Assembly: GCA_949130485.1 (NCBI GenBank)
Contig: OX422184.1
Span: 3,204,336-3,268,335, forward strand
Length of the DNA: 64,000 nt
Reading direction: 5' to 3'
Source of the DNA: Agelas oroides
Taxonomy: Eukaryota; Porifera; Demospongiae; Agelasida; Agelasidae
Position numbers and translations under genes: made by a program
The notes under the pieces: generated by a model
What the model was told of the DNA's origin: nothing
Database searches by the model: none
The model's input: the letters and a program-made list of their open reading frames with translations, nothing else
Shown here: positions 45,701 through 54,700 of the stretch, in pieces
Position numbering within the stretch: position 1 is the first letter of the stretch
How the letters are laid out: each line of letters opens with the position of its first letter

Positions 45701-48700
45701 ATACACGGAAGCAGGAAAGCAGCGAAAAACGGGGAGGGCCTGGAAACATGTATCATGTGACTGGCATTCGGTGGATGCGAGGTGGACGTAGGGGGGGAGG
45801 GGAGGGGCGGTGCCCATCTTGCAAACTTGTGTGCAATAAACCATAGAGCGAGTTTCTTTCCGGTGAAGTTGAGTACTGTCGATCTCATGAACGTCCAGGG
45901 TCCGGGCTATCGTTGGAGCGCTCGATGATGAACTCTAGTACGTTATTTGAACGTGGACCCCTCCCCCCCTACGTCCACCTCACATCCACCAGACGTCAGT
46001 CACGTGATAGGTGTTCCCAGGCCTTCCCTATTTTTCGCTGCTCTTCCGCTTCAGTGTATTATACTGAACGCAAACCAAAGAACAAGAAACGGGGGAGGCC
46101 TGAGAACAAGGCTAGTTTATCATGAGGTCATCCACAGTCTGAAACACACTCAAAATGTCTAAAGACAGTAAATGAATTTGAACCAGAGTTCCCTTAGCTC
46201 TGGAGACAGAATCTTTAACCACTAAACCATGGTGCATTGTTTATTCATTAACCCTTTAGATACTAGTGACTCCATTTGAAGTTGTCAGATTTCATCATGA
46301 TGATGTGACTGGGTGCAATTCGTGTGGGAGAAAGGGTGGGGCAGGGTTTTGGGGCAGGGGAAGATCACAGGGTGATGGAAGGTGTACTGACACTGTTTAG
46401 GGATTTACCTATCTAGACTAAGATTGATTTTCTATTGTTAGTGAACAGGACATTCATTCACTGGGTGGGTGCGCCATGGCACTAGCCAATATACACTCAA
46501 AATGGCTGTTTCTTGCTTCCTCTGGCCTGTGTATTGTTCATGTCACCTGGCTCTTTTCTTGCATCTGTGGTGTAAAAGCATGCACAATGACATCAGTGCA
46601 TGATAAAAATTCTGAAGCTGTGGTAGCAGAACAGCAGAAGTTTGTTTCCAAACTGTGTGACTGTGCCACAAAGCAGAATCACAGGATGGCCACTTTGTAC
46701 ACTTATTTGGCCTGTGTATTATTCACGTCACCACAATTGTTTTCTTGCATCTTGTAGTGTAATGTGGTGTAATGGTGTATAGTGGTATAATGTGGTGTAA
46801 TGTGGTGTAATGTGGTGTAATGGTGTATAGTGGTATAATGTGGTGTAATGTGGTGTCAAATCACACACATTGACATCATCCAGCTATGTGTGGGGAGCTG
46901 TGGCAGACAGGAAGGGGAGGAAGCCAGTCATCATCACCAGCTGTTTGCTCCTCGGTCTCTTCTCGGCTGCTTTTGGCTTCAGTGTCAACTTTGCAATGGC
47001 TGTGCTATTCCGGTTGGCAGTAGGACTCACAAACGGTAAGCAGTGTGATGTCAGATGCATTGGGCCTGCATGTATGTGTATACACTACCCTTCCTACACT
47101 TATTCAAGCAGTGCTGTCTGTCCATCTCTTTGACAGTGTTGTCTTAGTAAATGCGTTTTTTTTTCATTTAGAGAAGGTTATCTGTTACCAACTTGAGCTC
47201 GGAAAATAACTTGCCGACGTTTCGACTGAATGCTCCAGTCGTCATCAGGGCGAAAGTAAAGAAGTGTGAACAAACGTTGCTATTTATAGCCATGCACTCA
47301 TTGAGGATACACGTCATTGGAGGTCAAAGGTCAGTGAGGATTGCTCCTCCCTCCCTGCCTTCTCATCACAGCAGTCCACAGCAACCAGGGACTTCCAGTC
47401 CTCCATCTCGGTTGAAGCGCTATAAATAGCAACGTTTGTTCGCACCTCTTCACTTTCGACCTGATGACGACTGGAGCATTCAGTCGTAACGTTGGCAAGT
47501 TATTTTCCGAGCTCAAGTTGGTAACAGATAACCTTCTCTTCATTTGTGCAGAAGCCAACTGAGAAGCCACTGAAAATGTATTAGTATAGTTGGTTTCTTC
47601 TGGGATGTTTTAGTTTAGTTACAGTTTCCAGTTTGGCCAATAATTTCATTTCTCCATCTACCCAGGCCCATTTGGAAAAAAGGTTTAGAATTTTGCAAAC
47701 GGATCTGGGAATCCGTCTGTCTGTCTGTCTTCCATCTGTCCATCTATCTATTTAGCGTTTAGAAAGTTTCTCTGAAATCGGAAAAAGAAACTCTGAGAAC
47801 TGAGAAGCCACTGAAATGTCCTTTCATTTGTTAGTCCATCTGTCTGTCTCATGTCCTTGTGGTGATGCACGTGCTGACTGTGATCTCCACAGGTGTAGTC
47901 GGTACAGTGAAGGCAGTCATTTCTGAGGCATCTGACGACACCAACCAAGCATTTGGAATCTCATTAATATCGTGTGCATGGGGATTGGGGCTAATCATTG
48001 GACCTGCTGTGTCGGGAGCCATTGCTGATCCGATTGGCCAGTACAACCTCAATATTTCAAGTAAGCTGTCTCCTCCTCCTCCTCCTCCTCCTCCTCCTCC
48101 TCTTCCTCTTCCTCCTGGCCAGTACTATACCTAGTTATCAAGTGTAGATTCATAAGGATCTTGTTCGTTATGTCCTGAACAGTGTAGTAGATTCTTTTCA
48201 GCTATTTATATATTACATGTGCATCATCATCATCTTAGAACTAGATAGTACTCATAGAATATGTATTAGCCTATTTTTTCGTTTTGGTTTTTTGCTGACA
48301 ATGCAGACTTCTAGTTGTACAGGTGTATGGAGCAAACATTTGGAGTCTGAATTTTTCGTTATCAATGTAGTGCATACTGTAGTACATGGGATCAGTTCAC
48401 CATGCATGCTTTTTTTGCCATTTAGAAGGTCAAACTCTCTTCCTTTTCCTTCTCCTCTTTCTCCTCCTACTCGCCTTCTTCTTCTTCTCCTCAGATGCAG
48501 CAATCCATGGGTTCCTCACAAAGTTTCCCTACTCCCTCCCATGCATTGTGAATCTTCTTCTATGTGTGGTGGGTGCAGTGACCACCATGTGTCTCTTGCC
48601 CGAGACACTGGGAGTGACAAAGTAGGTTTGAGGGGTGTGGTCAACTAAGAGTGCTGCTAGAGGTAGCATCCAGTCTCATCCCCAGACCCTACTCTCTCAC

Positions 48701-51700
48701 ACGGAGAACAGTCTGGTGAACTAAGTTGAATTTCTTGGGCTAGTGCACGCTTTTGCGACAGTGTAACCTAGCAACGTTCAAAACATTTTGCGGCCAACCT
48801 GCTCAAAAATGGTACGGACACTCAAATGGAGATGAACAAATTTTACTGTTGTAAGGGAAGTGCTACGTAATAATTACCGATCTCGCAATCTCATTGGTCC
48901 TTACCACTTTGGGGTAATAAGCCCAAGAAATTCGACTTTGTTCACCGGACCGTTTCTCACCAGGAGGCACGTGCGGGCTGGGCATGAGACTAAAAGAAGC
49001 AGTGGACATGTTTTATTTATCTGGGAAACCCTACAGCCTATCGGAAGAGCCAGGTATCGCTGGCTGTAGTTGTCGATCGGACATTTACCTTGGGGGGTGT
49101 AGAAGTGCATGCATGCTTATTCATTGATCATCGCCGCATAAGTTATTTTTTTTCCCATGTTAAATTTTCACGGTTGATCTCAACGACGAAATTATTTTAA
49201 CCGCGAAAGTTTCCTGATCAAGTGATTTTCTACTGGTGTTCATACCACCATGATATATACATGTACTTCTGCAGAATTCACAGAGCCCTAAACTTTGCTT
49301 GCAACACCATTTTGGTTCTTCTCTTCAGGAACAAGAAGAAGGATGAGCTGTTGGATGTAAGGAGTGATAACAAGCAAGATGAGGCTTCCTCCTCTTCAGC
49401 TAGTGAGGAACAAAATGCAACTACTGACTGCGAAGACGTGGACACAGGTAAGAGTGATACTGTTTGTGCTGCAACATTTTGTGAACTTTGCAAGTGCTTA
49501 TACAATTGCGGATACAGTTATTTATGCGGGTACAAATTTTCACGAAACAGGCCAAAATTTGGGTTTCAGAATTTTCGTGGTCAGTGAATCTGGGACGGAT
49601 TGAAACGCGGTTCGCTCACTTTGTACGTGGACAACAAAAATTTTGTGGTTTTAACTTTTGACTTGCGAAGAATGCGAAAATAAATCACTCACGAAAATTA
49701 CCAACCATATGGTATCAATTTTGTATGAACCAGTACTTTTGACTCTTGTGTGCCGTGGGAGGGCCCGGCCAGCATATTTGTAACCACACTCACGTGTTGT
49801 TACATGCATTTCACTTGTAAGCACATATTTACTATTAAGTGATAGTCGCTGTGTAAGTTGATATAAAGCTTACACCAAATGTACATGTGTACCTCACTGT
49901 TAGGAGCTCATTTCCTTCCTGTGGAGATATAAGCATATGTGCTTAACGGTACCTAAAAACGGCATAAACGCAAAAGTTTCTCACAAGCAAATTATTGTCA
50001 CATTACAGTAAGTCATTCCCAGGCCATTGTTCATCTCCCCTTCATGGTCTGGGAATGAGACTGACTAAGATTGCATGGTAGCTCTGTTCATGCTTTCAAC
50101 CACTAGAAGCAACGATGCATGACCCTAATCTTACACAGGTGATGGTAACACTACTGATGTGGACCTAGGAACACTAGGGAGAAGACCCTTTGCAATGAGA
50201 GACGATAATAGGGGCACAGACAGTAGGAGTCCAGAGGTTTCTGTGACACTTGAAACGATTGCGGAAACCCCAGATTCTGGCATCGTGTCTTCACTAACTG
50301 ATACAACCAAGAGCTCTTGCAGTCTTGATTCATGGACTTCTCCACACAATGACAGAGGAATTAACTTGGATTCTCACACAGGTGGCAGCAGTACAAATAC
50401 CATGGATGAAAGCCCATATTGTCCTACTGAAAATACAAATACATGTAGTACTGCTGCTAAACCAACTTCTGGAGACGGTGCGGCAATCTGTACTTTTATT
50501 GGTGTTACTAGGGGTGATGACGAATCGGATTCAAGCGATGATTCACCAACTAGCCAATCAGATTTAAATGGAAAACAACACTTGTTGGCTGGCGATATTG
50601 AAGAAGTGGATTTGGGTGAGATGAAGTTGGAAGCAAGTGACAAAGTCGATACAGACACTACTAGAACTGGAGAGAGGAAGAAGACAGCTGAATCTGGTGG
50701 AAAACCAACTCGGAAAGTACGTCGATCAAGCTCATTTTTGATCCCTTTCTTCAACAGACGGGAGAGTTTTACTGTGTCGTTTGTGAAGCCATCTCAATCA
50801 TTGTTACGTCGAAAAGCAGAGTTAGAATCTAGAAAGGGAGCGGCCAAGGAGGGAGATGAAGTCTTAGAGGAGGAGGAAGTTGAGATCAAGAGTGTTGGTG
50901 ATGGTGGTGAGGGTGGTGATATGGGAGGTGGTGAGGGTGGTGAGAGTGATAGGGATAGATTGCTGGAAGAGGAGGAGGTGTCTTGGACAAGAAGGCTGAT
51001 CAAAAAAATAGCACGATCAATATTCAATTCCTTGTTGGATCTGAAACTGTTTTTGTGGTGAGCAGTCATTTGCAGCTAACACTGAGTTTCTACAAACTAC
51101 ACTAGCTATTGGATGTGTTTTTCTGCATGCTGTAGTGTCACAACACTATTTTGCACCTATAGGGACACATAGCGTGACTGCACTCTTTGCCCACTTATAT
51201 ATACAGGGAATGCCATTTTTTTAATCATTCCTCTCATTTCCTCCTTCCCCTTGACCTTCCTTTCTGTTTCTCATCTCCCTTTCTCCTTACACTCTCAATT
51301 TCTCCTTCCTCTCTCTTTCCTTCTCTCTCTATTTCTCTCCTCTCTCTTCCCTTCTTTCTCTCCTCTCCTCTCCTCTCCTACCCCTACCTTTTTATGTTTC
51401 CTGCCCTCCCACTCTGCCTGTTACTCACACTCATTCTCACAGTAATAGGACATCCTTTTTCTCAATATTGGCCTATTGTGTGTTCTCATTTGCCGTGATT
51501 GGATTTGATGAAATCTACTCAGTTTGGGCAGCTACACCTCCATACTTAGGTAAGCACCGGCACTTTAGTCTCGTGCCCAGCCGGAAATAACCTACGGAAA
51601 ATCCGTCTGGTAACATTGCACGCCTTTCTTGAGCTTTTGCACACGTCAGCAGGGTTTGAACGCGGCCATATATGGACGTTCTCACCTCTACATGGCTTCA

Positions 51701-54700
51701 ATTATCACCAATTAGCATCCACACAAGTGCTAGGGCGCCAGTGGGCCGCCCCAGTAATTGGACATGCTACAATTTGATTGGCACGTTCAAATAACTCCGT
51801 CGTAAGTAGAAAAGCCCCAGAATCGAGCCCAACGTTACCAGACGGACTTTCCGTAGGTATATCCGGCTGGTCACGAGACTACGGCACTTAGGCTACAGTG
51901 GAACTCCTATTAAAGGACACCCCTGAAATATGGATACCTGGTTAATCAGGATGAGTCTCAACTTTATATAAATACATATTGTTCTCCCCCTGAAATAAGG
52001 ACACCTCAGTAATCAGGACAATTATTTTGGTCCCAAGGGTGTCTGGATTAGAGAGGTTCCACTGTAGGTGCATACCGTAAAATCGGGATAATAGGCACCC
52101 ATTTTAATTACATCAACCACATCGCGTTCATAAGCACCCATACAAAAATAGGCACCCCACTTAAAAGGCACCCGTTACCGCGCAAACGGAAGTGAATTTG
52201 CTGAGTCGGCTTTTCGAACTTACAGCTAACTTTCGCCACTGCACTGTCTACATCCGATTGTAAGCGAGCTATTGACACGGGATAAAAATCAAACTTTAGG
52301 CAAGGCCTCTTGATAAAACATATCCAGGAATTAGCCAAAACCTTTCACAGATTCATTACCATTAGGTAGTTCCAAGCACTTTACATTGGTGGGCGGGGTT
52401 GGCAGCAGTCGATCAATTGCCGACTGAATCTGTGGTTCTAGAAAAGCTACATGGGACAGGAGAAAAAGAACCTAACATATCACTTGTTCTCACACACCAG
52501 TACACTACTAGAATATTACATTCATTTATTAGCACCCCATGAATATAAGCACCCCATGATTATAAGCACCCATTCTGGCTGCTAATTTCATAGGCAACCG
52601 GTGCTTTATCTCGATTTTACGGTATGGTAGTACAAGTACAATACATGTGTAGATGAAGGACTGTTTATCTCATGTAAGTGGCACAGGGTTAACCGAAAGT
52701 TCTGTCTATCTGTCTGTCCAATGAAAAGTCAGGATTAAATAATTGCTAATTTCAACAGTAACATTTAAAAATTGGGAGGGAAAATTCCCACACCTCTTCC
52801 GTTTTTTTTTTTTATTCTTCAGTTTGCGTTCAGTATTATAGTGCATGCTCTTCCACTTCCATATGAATACAAACCGAAGAACAAAAATGGGCGAGGCCTG
52901 GGAACGAGGGATCTCATTGTTCCTATGATAGCAAAGCAGCCTGTGGTATGTCTCCTCGAAGATATCTATTTTTGTGTTATCTTCACTGTAGGTGGGCTGG
53001 GATTTTCTCTGAGTGAGATTGGTATTTCCATGGCCATCATTGGGGTACTCCTGGTCCCTCTCACTCTCCTCCTGTTTCCAATGGTATGTCTTCCTTCGTA
53101 CCATAAGACCAGCCGCGTGACTGCATTTTGCATTGTGATACCTGGTAGCAGTCCCCATCTCCCAGTCACCCCAGCACAGCTGATATGAGGCCTGGCATTG
53201 GTTGAAATGTGTCCTGCACAGTGGGTGACTTTGCATAACATCTAGGCCTTGTTTTAAGGGAGATGTGGTTCATTGATTGTTCATGCATGTACATCTGAAT
53301 GTAGATTGCGGAGACAATTTATCATTAAAGAGAAATTATTCACATGTGGGCGAACAAATAGACTTGGTTGTACTTTGCTGATACTTTGAGTTTTGTTTGA
53401 AATTTACTGGCAAACATTCTAGATAGTTTATCGTACTTTTAATTAAGTTGTGCAAAGTAGTGCAAGTCATACATGTCTGAATGTACAAAGAATTAGGAGA
53501 TTTGCATATCACTGGAATGAATATCATGACTTCAGTGTGGTTATACTTGTGCTGCATATACATGTATATTATCATACGTCTAACTCACGCTAATGTATGG
53601 GAGTCAATGGGGAAGCGTCTGAATGTGCAATAAAATCATCACCATAGTCGTTTGTTGCTGTTGCCGTTGGTATTGTTACTCGTGCTGTGCACTTGTAACA
53701 ATACAGACAGCAACAAACTCGTGATACTTTCTGGTATAGCTTTGTACTGTGGTGATACTTATATGATACAGACATGTTAATATAGCTTGTTTTCTATGCA
53801 TGCATATGGAGATATTTATATATTGGATACTTGATCTCACATCTCTGAATTAGCTGGAAAAGCGTTTTGGTGCAATCAAGTCCTTCCACATCAGCTGTAT
53901 CCCTGTGATGGTCACCGCTATTCTCCTACCCAATCTCCACTACCTTGTTCCATCTGGACAGTAAGTTCACTCGTAGTAGCCTCGTTCCCAGTTCTCCACC
54001 ACAGCTATCGGCACTTGCAGTATGAATACTCTTACTGCAAAGCGATGCTAGCTATGGTGGAGGACTGGGAATGACGCTACCATGAGTTGTATGTTCCAGC
54101 ACAGTGGAAACTCTCTAAGGCGGACACCGTAGCGACCACCGCTGTGTGTCTGCTGTTGGGAAGTGGCATATTTCCGGTAGGTATGGCAATTTATGCTCAG
54201 ACTATGAGGCTACTGAGAAAATCACCATAGAGAGGAACTGGACTGCTAAAGAAAGACATGCAAACACTACTACATTGTATTTTGAAGCAGTGATTATTGT
54301 TTTTCAGGTTTAGCACTGCTCTAATAAGAAGACGCCAGCTTTCAGGTTACAGATGAACTGTATGGAGGCTGCACAACACTACATATGGATTATAAATGCA
54401 TGTGTATACTAGTATGCATTTCAGTGGATGGGTCAGCTCAAGAGCGCATAAGAACGGGTGGTTAGAGTAAGAGCGTGCAACTACGTAAAATTTGAAAGTG
54501 GTTGGAATTTACCTTGATTACTGTAACATGTATGCATAGTTGCACGTAGATTGTTGCTAAGCATGTGACCGGGTGTTTTATTTTTAGTACAGTTCAACAA
54601 TTTCAACCGGATTATGAGCTTCTATTGGAGTTACACGCTCTTACTCAAGTCGCCCGTTCTTATGCACTCTTGGTCAGCATTATATTACACATGGCTTTGT

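Larger units (their letters stand above)
44261..46170. repeat. Partial, diverged further copies of the 3-kb unit
   Basis: 44261-44905 matches the tail of unit A from about 37990 on. 44906-46170 matches the head of the unit from TGGTAATTAA as far as the same break (a GTCTRAAACACAC sequence). Both are interrupted by snap-back elements. The array therefore once held at least three to four units. Confidence 0.75.

Noticed and set aside
46173-46236. A tRNA gene on the minus strand
   Set aside because: A and B box similarity is present, but the acceptor and T stems do not pair. I list it only as a tRNA-like repeat.
47331-47570. Minus-strand frame containing a TNLSSENNLPT segment that recurs near 34120
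   Set aside because: The recurrence is due to the inverted-terminal repeat family, not to a conserved gene.
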